From NCBI RefSeq assembly GCF_021155775.2, contig NC_060233.1, forward strand, positions 26,143,456 through 26,207,455: DNA of 64,000 nt, read 5' to 3'. Positions 40,984 through 51,364 of this stretch are shown here, one piece after another; positions within the stretch are counted from its first letter, which is position 1; every line of letters begins with the position of its first letter. Under the pieces are notes generated by a model. It had not been told where the DNA came from. It made no database searches and saw only the letters and a list, made by a program, of their open reading frames with translations. The translations under genes and the position numbers were made by a program. The stretch comes from Neodiprion pinetum. Its lineage: Eukaryota; Arthropoda; Insecta; Hymenoptera; Diprionidae.

Positions 40984-43900
40984 GTATTTAGCTGAATACA
41001 AAGCTGGTGAATATAGATGTGTAGATAAGCTGCGGTGTAGCCAAAAAAATAAGGTACGTACGTACGTGGAAATACGTACCATGAAAGGTTCGTGCTGGAA
41101 TCTGAAGTCTCAAGATACGGGTGGTTCTCTGGCAATTACACTAATGGAGAGAGAAGGAGGAGAGGAGTTTGGCAGCACGGTTTGGGGTGGGTAAAAAGTG
41201 AGCAGTATTTGAAGGGGGCTCTCGTCTGCTCTGTGGTTATGTATTTCTGGTCGACGAGGTGGAAGGGTGGCTTCGGCTGTCCAGAATAAGAAGAGTATTA
41301 ATGAATGAGACTTTCGCCGGGAGAAACGACCGAGGGCAGTTACATGGAAAAATTTCTGTAAAGAATATCGTTGCTACCGCTAATGAAAAGTATGCAGTGC
41401 TCGAGACTGTATCTTTAATCAGTCAGGAAAGGATCACGGATTCTATAACAGCAGCGTGAAGTGATATCTTACGTCTAAGTAGACTTCGGAGATCAAGGTA
41501 CAGAATTGAATTCAACAAGATAAAGAGCACTTTGTCATATTTGAGAACAATCGCATATCGTTACGACGTCACGTGCTTACGTATCGGTGACCACTTGCCT
41601 TCCGTGGTTCCGTCGTTCGATTCCTTCCCCGTTTGCCGAAAAATATTCACAATAAAGGGGTGAAGCACGTATTCCTTTCGGCGAAGGTTGAAATACGGCA
41701 TTCCCCTTGAATTTGTATGCTCGTAATGTGCGGGTTTAATCAGATAAATGCTACTACGCTCAGGAATTTTATTCACAGGACCTAGGATTGAATGCATTCC
41801 AGGGCGGTGCAGCAGTTATTCAATTCGTAGATACGACGGTGCAGACAGTGTGAGCTTTCAGTTATAACCGTGGTCGAAGATCGGTTTTTCGTCACGTGTA
41901 AATAATATCAATGTACCGTGAATAGATTTCTTCGTCAAATGGATTTGGAGCCGTAAAAAAATCCAATCACCGGGTAATTTTACCCGTTTTTAAGCTCGAA
42001 ACCTGCAGGAATGTTCGCCTGGAACTACGGGTCGGCAACCTGGTGAATGAATAGCACCGTTCGCGAATTCTGATTGTGGTTATATGTGCATCAGAGGGGC
42101 CAACTTTCATAATATTCTCAGGCTCAGTTCCAGTAAACCTTTTATTCAATAAAAGTTGGAGAAATTTATCGGAGCTGTGTAACAGACTGAGCATTTCTAC
42201 GCGCCTCTATACAGTGGCCATTGTGTCTGCAGCATTGTATTGCATTCACGCATTGAGCCTTCCTCACCCTCATTCCAGTTCACCACTCCAGAACCAGAGA
42301 CAGACGGGCTCAGGGAAACACATTTTCGTTCAATAGGTGCACACTAGATATTTTCACGTATGTTGTTTCACTGGGAGCGCCAGGCTGTCCATAGATATAC
42401 GAATACGTTCGGTCTTCGGGGAATCAATTAACAAACAGGTAAATTGATATTTATATTATATCCCAAGCCCAGCTATTGTTCGTAATGGAAAACAATGCAA
42501 GCTCACGGGGGATAAGATCATTGCAAACAAAACATTAAAAAAGTGAAGACGTGAAGAATATCACACTCTGATCCCAGTATCGAATAAAAAATCGTCACAT
42601 CATACAGCTTATCGTTAACCTTGAATCTTCGATGTTTATGGAAACAGTCAATTTTGCCTGATTGTCGAATAACGTCAAAATTTGACTTGTGACTTTTATG
42701 TGTTAAATAAAAATGTTCCAAGAATTCAGTAAAGCATTGAAAGCGATTATTATATCGATAATTCGTAAATGTCCGCGAACTTTTGGTATGAAAGTATTTT
42801 TTATAGACCGCAAAAGACATTGACAGCTGCCAAGATGAAAACAGTCGAACAGTTCGGTTCTTCTTGTCGTTAGCTAAAATTGAATAAAAAACAACGCTCG
42901 ATCAAAAGTCGGAAAAAAGCGGCAGAATATCTGACACTGTTCGGTCGACCGAATAGTCAGAGGTGCCCAGGCACGAACGGTCGCTGATACCTGAGCACAA
43001 GCGTAATGCTTATACGAAGTCGCCAGCGACTTTATTTACCACGATTATACTGCACGAAACAGTCAACACTCCCAGCGCAATTATATATAAATATAGATTC
43101 AATTCGGATGGTTCAAACGAAACAAGCAATCAATACAACCACATATATATAATGTCTCCTAATCGTAGATTTCTCCTCCGAAATAATTCATTGTGCAAAA
43201 TATATTTGATATGATGAATATCCTATACACATTGTAAATTCATCATTTGCGAGGAGTTTTTTTCTCTGCGGTTCATACCTCAAGGATTTTCCTCTCTGAG
43301 CCATAATAAAACATAGAACTGATGGCTCAAAATGTGTGTTTATTTCATTTATTCCTATCCCCTAGATCCTTGTTTTCTAGAGTTGGAAATCGTGACCAAT
43401 TTAAAAGAAATACGCGGCCTCGTTTTTATTAAAGAGGACGCGCCCCACGAAACCGACACTGTGCTCTAAGGTACGAAGAAGAGTCGGTGCAGTTTACGCA
43501 TGTCTGACTTGAAAGGCGGAGGTACCTCCAAGTAGCACAATCAAGGTAAATGGGGTTGATAAAAAGGGAGAGCAGCAGTGGAACCCCATGCAAAGCACGA
43601 CGAGATCCCCTCCTCAAGATGCTAATCTCGTACGGTGCCAACGGCAAAACAAGTTTGACCTAATCCGGGAGTAGAGTAAGCATGTACAGGATGAGAGGGA
43701 TGAAGAGGGAAGGAGTCAGGCCGGCAGGCAGGTACAAATCTGTCAACTTTGACCAGGGATTCCTGAGTTCTCAGTTCTCGTTCGAGAGTTGTTATACGCG
43801 CGTAGCGGCTATGCCTCCACCCCCGCCCCTCCATCCCCGACGCCCAGCCCTCGAGCTTATAGTTTTAGGCTGTACAGTCGTCGGGTATAGATTCGAGGAA

Positions 43901-44699
43901 AGGTCGAACAACGTTGGGAATTCTCAGGCACGCGTACCTGTCATGATTCGCCAACCAATTAACCTGGTACCCAGGGCCACATCAGGCCGCCAGCACCGCC
44001 GTCCGGATTATAATTAGCCAATTTATAGTGGGTGCACTCGTACGCGAGGTGGCTCAGGATTGGGGGCGAAGGGAGCACGATTTAGATTAAAGGTCGTCCT
44101 CGTCGTCGTCGGCGTGTCTATCGTACAAAACGGCGCGGGAGAGGCGCGTTCTGCACGGTCTGGTCTGGGGGTTTCGTTCGTTCGGGACAAAGGAACCACC
44201 CGCGAGGATGATCGTAATCGAATATGATTATCTTGCCCCTTCATCAGCCCAACTCCTTTGCCGCTGCTTGGTTGTTCCGTTTCCCGTCGACGAACCGACC
44301 CGCTTACGGTAGATTCTATAAAGAAACCGACGTACAGGACACTCCGTCATGTTCTTATCATTTTTTCCTATCCGTTTAAAACATCGTTACACTGGAATAT
44401 GTTTTCAAATATTTGCCGGGATATGACGGGATACTTTGAATTACTTATAACTCGTTTCCCAGAAGTACGTGCATGTTGAGTAAAGAGCCTTGTGAATTTA
44501 CCTTTACGCGGACAGCAAAATACTTTGTTCAACTCTTGACGTAGTTAGCGAAATGACAAAACGTTTAATTTATTAATTGCCGTGGTTTTAATGGTTGTCG
44601 TGAGCTGAGAAGATCAATCCCGAGCTGAGTTCTCGCGGTTTTGTTTTAAATCGTACTGAAGACCTCCGGTACATTAGTTGTCTATTTTCGATTAAAAGT

Positions 44700-44795
44700 A
44701 TGGGGCTTTTGAAGCTTTTACCGTCTCCTTTACATAGTTCTTCTCAACCGAACGGGCGTTCGAAGAATTTTACTTTTATTCTTTTATCAATAAAG
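44700..44795 (+). CDS. Possible initiator exon, 32 codons, ending at AAG|GTAAGT (weak)
   Basis: An ATG opens 32 codons (MGLLKLLPSPLHSSSQPNGR and on to LLSIK) that stop exactly at a consensus donor AAG|GTAAGT. It has a hydrophobic start, then a Ser/Pro-rich part. No downstream exon was found. Confidence 0.12.
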
Positions 44796-45493
44796 GTAAG
44801 TATTTCGGAGTCGTTCATGGCTGAGCTGCTCCTGCACTATTTCAGTCGACCCATAAACGTGAAAGGTAGGTATAATAAAGAAGTGGTATAAACGTAAATA
44901 CTTTATGACTAGAGTTTTCTTCGTATTTTCAACTATTTTGTTTAAATTGATGGGAAGAAACGGGGCAGAGGAGAGGTGTAATCGGGTCTCGTCTTACCGA
45001 AAAGGGTGTCGAATTAAAAAAATTAAAAATCAACCCACGGTCGAGCAACAAATTTGGAAAGGTACCAAATACGGCCATTAAAATCAATGCGTGCTCATTG
45101 ATTTTGGGAAGGCCTTAGAGGTTTAAGGGTTCCTCTCGAGTCCCGCATAACCCTTGGAACCGAGTGACGGATGGGGCTAGGTTAGCCATCTACGGGAGGT
45201 CGTAGGGTTGATGGCGGTTCGGGGTGGTTTAACGTGGTTGGAGGCTACTTAATATGACCGATAGGCGCCGGCCTAACCTATCAAAGTACCCTACATCTCT
45301 ATCCCTGCTGCTACACCGTCGCTATCGCATCCTCGCGCCCTTATAATGCATAGTCAGCGCTCTCCTCCCAGCTGCTTCGAGAGTTGAGAACTAAGGGTGG
45401 AACTTACGGAGAGCCACTTTCTACTCTACGACAACGCGAGCTGACGAATAGGTGTCCAGTTACCAGATCTACCCGATACCGATGCACTAGATA

Positions 45494-45518
45494 CCCCCCC
45501 CCCCCCCCCCCCCCCCCC
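45494..45518 (+). repeat. Poly(C) run, 25 bp
   Basis: 25 consecutive C in unique sequence. Its length may be affected by assembly error. Confidence 0.9.
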
Positions 45519-46840
45519 GCTCCCAGTTATCCGCGATACGCGCCGTTTCTTCATCCAGCTACGAGCGCAAAGTCCCCTTCGAAATAAATTTCGATCCGTT
45601 TTCTATCAGATATTTCAGCAAACGTCTGGGTGACAGGGTTACGTATACCTTGTAGTCAAGGCCACGGTTGATCCCGGTCCAGGCCCTAACATTATTCACA
45701 GGATATTAATGGATAATTTTATTGGGTTAGCACTGGTTGTCACGTCCCTTGTTACTTGACATCGGCAAGGCTGCGCTCATTTCGAATCAAAAATCACCAG
45801 GAACTGGACAATTTTCTCGCACAGCATTGATGCATTGGAGTCACAGGCTGCCTTTTATCGATCGTCAGGTGTGTAAGTAGAAAGCTTTTGGACCGAGAAT
45901 GAATCGGTGGAAATTGGTGGCTATAAAAATGTTACTCGGCGTTACTTCGAAGCGGAGCATGGAATCGCACTTAAGTCAGGTTGTATTCGTGTCTAGCCGA
46001 TGGGTCGTCTCGATTTTGCAGAAAATTTCTGAGCACTCGCAACGATTTATACATTTTCATCTACCGTGCATTTGCCGCGACTACCAACAAAGGAAAGTTA
46101 ACGGCCTTCTCAACGGGCGTGGACTGACCCCCTGCGAAGTATCAGAATCAGCGTGATTTAAATCAAAGAGGATGACGCAGCTTCAGAACCAGAGATCTGC
46201 CCTGCGAACAATGTCTGTTGATGGGGGGCCATCGTTCAGCAAAACGACGCTCATCATATTTTCATTAGTATAACAGTTGAACGGGGAGGAAGAGAAAGAG
46301 AAGAAAAAAGGAGAGAAAGAAAGCGAGAAGGCGGTCAGGTCAGGTTGAAAATTACGAAAAATCGATTAGCTCAAATCGTGCCACGAGTTCGCATGATGGT
46401 TCATTTGCTTCTGATAAGTTTCTGCGGTGAGCTGTCAACTTCCCTATCTTTTATATTTGCCTTTTCGACGGATGAGAATCAGATGGTAAAATTCACCGAT
46501 TTGTTTCAAGAAGCGCCGGTTGTTCTTCGAAAACTGCGATAAGAGGAACGAGTGGAAGGAGAATCAACGGCTATTTAGCAAAATTAGGGACATTGATTAA
46601 AATAGCGTCTTTCCAGAAATTCAACCACGTTAATTAACTGCTCTTTTGCCAGTGGTAACTTAGAAATTTCATTAATTCAAACTTCTTCATCACTCATCTG
46701 CCGTAGCGGGCGCGAATACGTATCGTTTCGTATTCTTGAAGGGGCCTCGTTAATCTCTCGCGGGAGACTGAAATGTATTGTCAGAGTTTTATTTCGCTGC
46801 ATGTTTCACTGATTTGTGAATATTTACTTGACGGGACAAA

Positions 46841-47098
46841 ATGTCTGCTGGAAATCTGACGAATTCAACCGTCTTAAACTCAAAAAATGTACAAAAATAT
46901 TCGAGTATAATTGAATATGAAGAACAAAGAAAAGACTTAGCAGTTATTTCCAGAGAATACGAGATTCCAGGTTCAATAAATCGACCCCTAATGGGAATCA
47001 CATGCTCCAATTATCTTTCATGCTACGCAATACACGTATATGGGACAATAAGTATGGAAAGTACAAAAAATGTATGCGAATATAGGTCTTTACATTAA
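46841..47098 (+). CDS. Small ORF, 85 aa, unrecognised (weak)
   Basis: It starts at an ATG in good insect context (ACAAAATG) and runs 85 codons: MSAGNLTNSTVLNSKNVQKY, a charged stretch EYEEQRKDLAVISREYEIPG, then a Cys-containing hydrophobic end. There is no signal peptide or known domain. It lies about 290 bp outside the right end of the DIRS element. ORFs of this length are common by chance in the window, and only the start context and a balanced composition favour it. Confidence 0.15.
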   Translation: MSAGNLTNSTVLNSKNVQKYSSIIEYEEQRKDLAVISREYEIPGSINRPLMGITCSNYLSCYAIHVYGTISMESTKNVCEYRSLH

Positions 47099-47386
47099 TC
47101 TCAGTGATTGAATATTATAATAATAAACATGATTCTGGTTAATATATATAAAAGATTAGGCACGCCTATTTTGCAAAAGCTTAATTTGTCAATCACGACC
47201 TCCGTTAAACTTGAGATTAAACTTTATCAGAAATTGAAGGAAATTAGTTTTCAGGTTAAGTCAACGATGGCACCGAATTTTCAGCAATTCAAAAATTATG
47301 AATTGCTTTCAAAGAACTTGGCTGCTAACGTGATTTGCAAAAGAGGTAAGATTTTTCGAACACTATTTAAGAGAAAAATTATCCGA

Positions 47387-47473
47387 CAAAGATATAATTA
47401 TAGGATCAAACGAACTTACCTGTAAGTGAAGTTCGATCTTAATTGTATTTTGCGCCTCTTCCGAAGAGATCAG
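47387..47473 (-). repeat. DIRS right terminal inverted repeat
   Basis: An arm of about 85 bp is nearly perfectly complementary to 47662-47745, separated by 188 bp. It begins at the inner side with CTGATCTCTTCGG and contains GATCGAACTTCACTTACAG on the element strand. It lies at the 3' edge of the element and fits the right ITR of a DIRS-1-type element. On the element strand it carries a consensus splice donor (CAG|GTAAGT, junction at about 47419/47420) pointing out of the element. Confidence 0.7.
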
Positions 47474-47661
47474 AATGTAGTGCCCCTACTATGCACCGAT
47501 GTCGCCACAATCTTTATAGTTCAAGTTTTTTATTCCGGTCCTATTCCATGTATATTCCGGTACGCAACTCATTTATTCAAAGTGCTGCCGTAACCCTCAG
47601 GGTTTCTAATATCTAATTAGAAAATCTAATTAAAAAAAAAGGGAAAACCTGTTGGGTGGGA
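47474..47661 (-). other. Spacer between DIRS ICR and right ITR
   Basis: 188 bp between the two complementary arms. It is AT-rich with an A9 run and a TCTAATTAGA palindrome. No ORF is seen. Confidence 0.5.
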
Positions 47662-47777
47662 CTGATCTCTTCGGAAGAGGCGCTACATACAATTAAGATC
47701 GAACTTCACTTACAGGTAAGTTCGTTTGATCCTATAATTGTATTTTGCGCCTCTTCCTCAAGATCACAATGTAGTTA
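47662..47777 (-). repeat. Internal complementary region (ICR) of the DIRS element
   Basis: The segment 47662-47745 is the inverse of the right terminal repeat. It is followed at 47733-47777 by a further partial copy in direct orientation to the terminal arm (AATTGTATTTTGCGCCTCTT, then a diverged AGATCACAATGTAG). The region is therefore itself partly palindromic, with GCGCCTCTTCC sequences at both edges. In DIRS-1 the ICR is complementary to the two element ends joined together and templates circle closure. This layout matches that model, but the left ITR needed to confirm it is missing. Confidence 0.6.
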
Positions 47778-47850
47778 TTCAAAGTTCGTTACGGCAGATA
47801 TTCCATGACTCAGAAATTCGATATCCTTATATATTTATTTTTCAAACGTG

Positions 47851-48789
47851 TTATACAAAGCTTCTATCCAAAATGGCTTTTGCAAACATGCCTTTACTCC
47901 CTACAACACGACGGTCGTAGAACCTAGAGAAGGTCCCCGAACGTTCTGTCCAGCCGGCGGCTTTTCTAATAGCATCTATATTGACCTCATTGTTTTTCGC
48001 GGACGAAGTTGATGCATGACGAGTGCTGTAAGCATCAAATACGTCTGTATCTATCCTGCTTTCCATAAGGGTCTTTTTTATCCATTTGCTCAATGTCTGG
48101 GTCGATACCCCCTTGTGTGGTTTTTTCAGAGCTACAAACAGTCGAGTTTCCTTTCCTCGTAAATCTTTCGTCTCGTTTAAGTACGATTCCAGCACCGATG
48201 CTGCGCAAATATATTTTTTCTCGATATAAAAATGGATACTCAAAACTGGCTGTGCTTTGTTCATTTTCGAAGTCTTTAACCGCGCCGGAATTTTAATTTC
48301 GATCAACCCCGTTGATTTTTCTATATTCCGAATATCGATTGACGCGAGTGTCTGCATACGCTGCGCTGTGGCTAGTGCCAACAATGTAACCAGCTTGAGG
48401 GTGAGTCTTTCTAACGACATTTTTTCGTTCGGTCCCCATTGCTCAACGTGGTTTAAAACAAGTTGTGGGTCCCACGTTGATTCGTATTTGGGCTTCGTCG
48501 GTCTGAGATTCGCGATGCCCTTGAAAAGTCTCCGTACTCTGGCGTCTTCTCCGAACTTGGGCCCCCGCAACAGCGCAATCGCGGATCGGCAGCTGTTCAG
48601 TGCGCCATAAGAAGCGCCCTTCTCAAATTCGGCAGACAAAAATCTTATTATTTGTGATGTGTCACATTTGTACGGATCTATGCCCTCTCCATGGCAAAAT
48701 GACCACCACTTTTTTAGACGGCTGTCATATTGTCTGAGTGATGAATCCGACAACGAGGAGAGCATAATAGAAAGTGCTTCCTCCGGCAT
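47851..48789 (-). CDS. DIRS tyrosine recombinase (YR), 312 aa
   Basis: This is an uninterrupted ORF starting at a true ATG, 11 bp after the RT/RNase H stop. Its frame also continues upstream without a stop to at least 48828, overlapping the end of RT/RNase H. The N-terminal SAM-like DNA-binding part runs to about residue 110 (SSLRQYDSRLKKWWSFC). The catalytic part has Arg144 (ATAQRMQTL), the second box at 254-257 read as YSTR, Trp280 (KAAGWT) and the nucleophile Tyr291 (RFYDR). Family enzymes cut and rejoin DNA through that tyrosine and integrate the circular DIRS intermediate. The second box is normally HxxR. Here Tyr254 replaces His, which could weaken catalysis or be a subfamily trait. No stop or frameshift is seen within the ORF. 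It lies just before the internal complementary region. Confidence 0.92.
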   Translation of the reverse strand: MPEEALSIMLSSLSDSSLRQYDSRLKKWWSFCHGEGIDPYKCDTSQIIRFLSAEFEKGASYGALNSCRSAIALLRGPKFGEDARVRRLFKGIANLRPTKPKYESTWDPQLVLNHVEQWGPNEKMSLERLTLKLVTLLALATAQRMQTLASIDIRNIEKSTGLIEIKIPARLKTSKMNKAQPVLSIHFYIEKKYICAASVLESYLNETKDLRGKETRLFVALKKPHKGVSTQTLSKWIKKTLMESRIDTDVFDAYSTRHASTSSAKNNEVNIDAIRKAAGWTERSGTFSRFYDRRVVGSKGMFAKAILDRSFV

Positions 48790-48800
48790 GCTTCTCCTCT

Positions 48801-50666
48801 TCAGCGCTTCCCGGATAGCCGTCCTGCAACCAGGGTAATCCTCTTCCAGATCGGGTGCGGTTGTCTATCGAGAGAGCGCAAAAGGTTGACGTTCGGTTTA
48901 AAATAAATTGGTTCGCAATCCAAGATGGCAGTGAAGACGGGGAACCAAACCTGAGCTGGCCAATACGGTACAATTACGATACCTCTAGCACGGTCGTCTC
49001 TAAATTTTCTTAGAACGCGTAAAATTATTGCGAACGGCGGAAATGCATAACAAAACCATCGGCTCCAATCTACCGTGAATGCATCCACCGCAACTGAGCC
49101 TGGGTCTCGCGACCAAGAAATATATAGCCTACATTTCGCATTTGTTCTTGTTGCAAATGAACCTATTTCCGGCTCCCCCCATCTAACTTGAATCTCGCGA
49201 AAAGCCGAATTCGATAAAGTATATTCTGTTTCTGGCTCAAGTCGTCTCGATTCGAAGTCAGCTTCATAATTGTCCCGAGACGAAATATATGATGCGAAAA
49301 TGTAAATATTTCTTCTCTCGCACCATTTCCAAATTGTTTTTGCTAGCCTACTCAACACGGGAAATTGAATGCCGCCTATCTTATTGATATATGCAATCGC
49401 GGTAGTATTATCGATTCTCAATAATATATCGCAGTCTTTTAGGTTCTTCGCGAAACATTTTAAGGCAAACATGGCCGCCAATAATTCTAAATAATTAATG
49501 TGGTGAGCTTGTTCTTCTTGGCTCCAGTGACCATGCGTTCGGTTACCTTCACAACACGCCCCCCAACCGGAGCGCAACGCGTCAGAGGAAATTTCGTGAG
49601 CTACTTTAAACGGCGTTATCGAACGCACTGCTTTGCGAATGTGAATTTTCCACCACTCAAAATCTGCCTGTAAATCGTCTGAGAGATACATGCGCGCCTC
49701 AAAATTTCCGTGATTCGTCCCGAAAGCCAAGAATTTTGCTCGCTCAAAATTTTTCATGCGAACCCATCCGTACTTCAATGCTGAGCAACACGAACCTAGT
49801 GTTCCGATTAATTCCGCAAATTCTCGGATTGTACAGCGGCTCATCCTACTAAATTTTTCAATATTTTGTGCAATCTTGACAACTTTTTCTTCCGGAAGCC
49901 TGATATCCAATCTTTCGAAATCGTAAATGAACCCGAGAAATTTACGTCTCGTCGAGGGAATTACGTGACTCTTTTTTTCGTTAATAACAAAACCTAACTT
50001 TTCAAATAACCGTTTCGTTATATCAGTATTTCTCAAAAATTCCTCATATGAGTCCCCCAGAATCAATAGATCGTCTAAGTATATTACCGATAGTAATCCA
50101 CGCTCTCTGAGATGCAACACTGCCGGCTTAATTAATTTTGTAAACGTGTACGGAGCTCTGGTTCAGCCCGAAGGCATACACGTAAATTGATACAGTTTCC
50201 CTTCGAAAATAAACCGTAAAAATTTTCGATCAGATTTCGCAATCGGAATTAGATAATATGCGTCCTTTAAGTCAATAGTCGTCATAAAACATCCGCGAGT
50301 TATCATTTGCTTTACCGTTTGTCCGTCTTCTAATTTAAAATGCTCCGTAGCTATAAATTCGTTTAGCTGTTTTAAATTTAATATAAAACGGTGAGAACCA
50401 TCCGGTTTTGGCACGAGGAAAATATTTGAGATGAATTGTCCGGTCCCCGACTGACACTTTTGTATCGCGCCTTTCCCCGACAACGTTACGATTTGTTCTC
50501 GCATTACCTTCCTTTCTTGATCCGACCACCGAGGCTCGGCAGGTGGTGTGTGTTGGTCTACCTTTGATGTAAAAGGTATTCTATAGCCTGTGATCCAGCT
50601 CAGGATGGTTTCGTCCGAGGTTACTTCGAGCCAGCTTCGTTTAAAAAAAGCTAACCGACCGGCCAA
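48801..50666 (-). pseudogene. DIRS reverse transcriptase / RNase H with one in-frame stop
   Basis: One frame carries the whole RT-RNase H polyprotein, broken by a TGA at 50163-50165. Before the break are a GRLAFFKRSW start region, LVPKPDGSHRF (RT box 2) and TIDLKDAY with the first catalytic Asp (residue 132), ending in MPSG. After it come YLDD (residues 14-17 of the 439-aa second part) and RNase H with Asp180, Glu212, Asp237 and Asp288 of that part. Next is the conserved DIRS linker (SWSRDP, YAFPPF, PYWPAQVWFP) and a C-terminal WKRITLVAGRLSG segment. The known role is copying element RNA to DNA and degrading the RNA strand. The frame stays open upstream to at least 50813, overlapping gag with no ATG near the overlap, so expression probably depends on frameshifting or another recoding route. 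Apart from the stop, all catalytic residues are present, which suggests recent inactivation. Confidence 0.92.
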
Positions 50667-50677
50667 TTTACATACGT

Positions 50678-51364
50678 TTAATTGTTTTTCTTCAGAGGCA
50701 GACGGTCTTTCTGCTGATAACTCCTCCCCCGTGACGTGGACTTGCTGCCTCGGTTGTTGCGACTGTAATTGTTGTAAGTTTGCTTGTACCCGCCCCCCCT
50801 CGAATAAGTATTCGGCTGATACTGGTGTTGTTGAGACGGGCCCCTCGAGTTTTTTGAATTTTTTCCTTGATCCGGCTGTAAAACTTGAGCAGCTTTTATT
50901 TTTTCGCTAAGTTCCTTCCCAAACAGCCAGTCGCTCGATGACAAATCTTTCAGCGTCTCTTTGAACGGTGCCTTAATGTTTTTCAGAAATAGACTCTTCC
51001 GGATCGATGTTTCGTCGTGTTGCAGGTCCGCTAGGAGTTTTGCAACGCCGTTAAGGGGTTCTAAATATTGCTTCTTATCGCTAAGATTCGATTTGATTAG
51101 CAGATCTATAACCTTCCCCACCCCGGCGAGCGAAGCAGCGACCTTTTCTTGTTTTTCGACAATTCTTTCGTTTCTTTTTACGACTGTACTATCCAAGGCT
51201 GCCTTAACCTCCAAATTCAATTTGGGAGGATCGATGAAGACACAATTCTGCGGAGGTGAAATCTTTTTCAAAAACCCTTTCCGTTCCTCCGCCGGGAGAC
51301 CCTTCTCGATTTTCTCACTTTTGAAAAAAGTACATATAAAAAAATCTATAAAGGTAGCATTTTG
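50678..51364 (-). pseudogene. gag: DIRS Gag-like protein, N-terminally truncated
   Basis: The reading frame is open from just after a TGA at 51365-51367 to the stop at 50678 (about 228 codons), and it contains no methionine. Its true start has therefore been lost, and the first part next to the break may be host sequence. Recognisable Gag-like traits are a PPKLN-type segment, a long charged helical middle (NERIVEKQEKVAASLAGVG), an LFGKELSEKIK motif, and a C-terminus rich in Arg, Gly, Tyr, Asn and Gln (SRGGGYKQTYNNYSRNNRG) typical of the RNA-binding tail of DIRS ORF1 products. The family role is RNA packaging. Its 3' part overlaps the RT frame by at least 136 bp in a different frame. Identification rests on context and composition as well as motif resemblance. 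The Gag assignment is firm and the exact N-terminus is unknown. Confidence 0.82.

Larger units (their letters stand above)
40984..46840. other. Non-coding stretch
   Basis: A small hairpin of GTACGT repeats lies at 41051-41080. GC-rich blocks occur at 43.43-44.29 and 45.10-45.56 kb. Purine-rich AAAG-type sequence lies at 46.28-46.33 kb. No gene is recognised apart from the weak exon at 44700. Confidence 0.45.
47387..51364 (-). mobile_element. DIRS-like tyrosine-recombinase retrotransposon, 5'-truncated and inactivated
   Basis: About 4 kb on the minus strand carries, in order, a Gag-like ORF with an RG-rich tail, an RT plus RNase H ORF, and a tyrosine recombinase ORF. This gene order, with a recombinase replacing a DDE integrase, defines the DIRS order of retrotransposons. 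No methyltransferase domain is seen between RNase H and the recombinase. The 3' end holds a terminal inverted repeat and a complementary internal copy, as in DIRS-1. No matching repeat is found at the 5' side (51.3-51.6 kb), and the Gag frame there runs into a stop without any Met, so the left end is missing. RT has one internal stop. The 5' boundary is approximate (51.32-51.36 kb). Flanking sequence shows no other element genes. DIRS elements do not normally make target duplications, so none is expected. Confidence 0.93.

Noticed and set aside
48257..48610. 117-aa plus-strand ORF
   Set aside because: Antisense shadow of the tyrosine recombinase.
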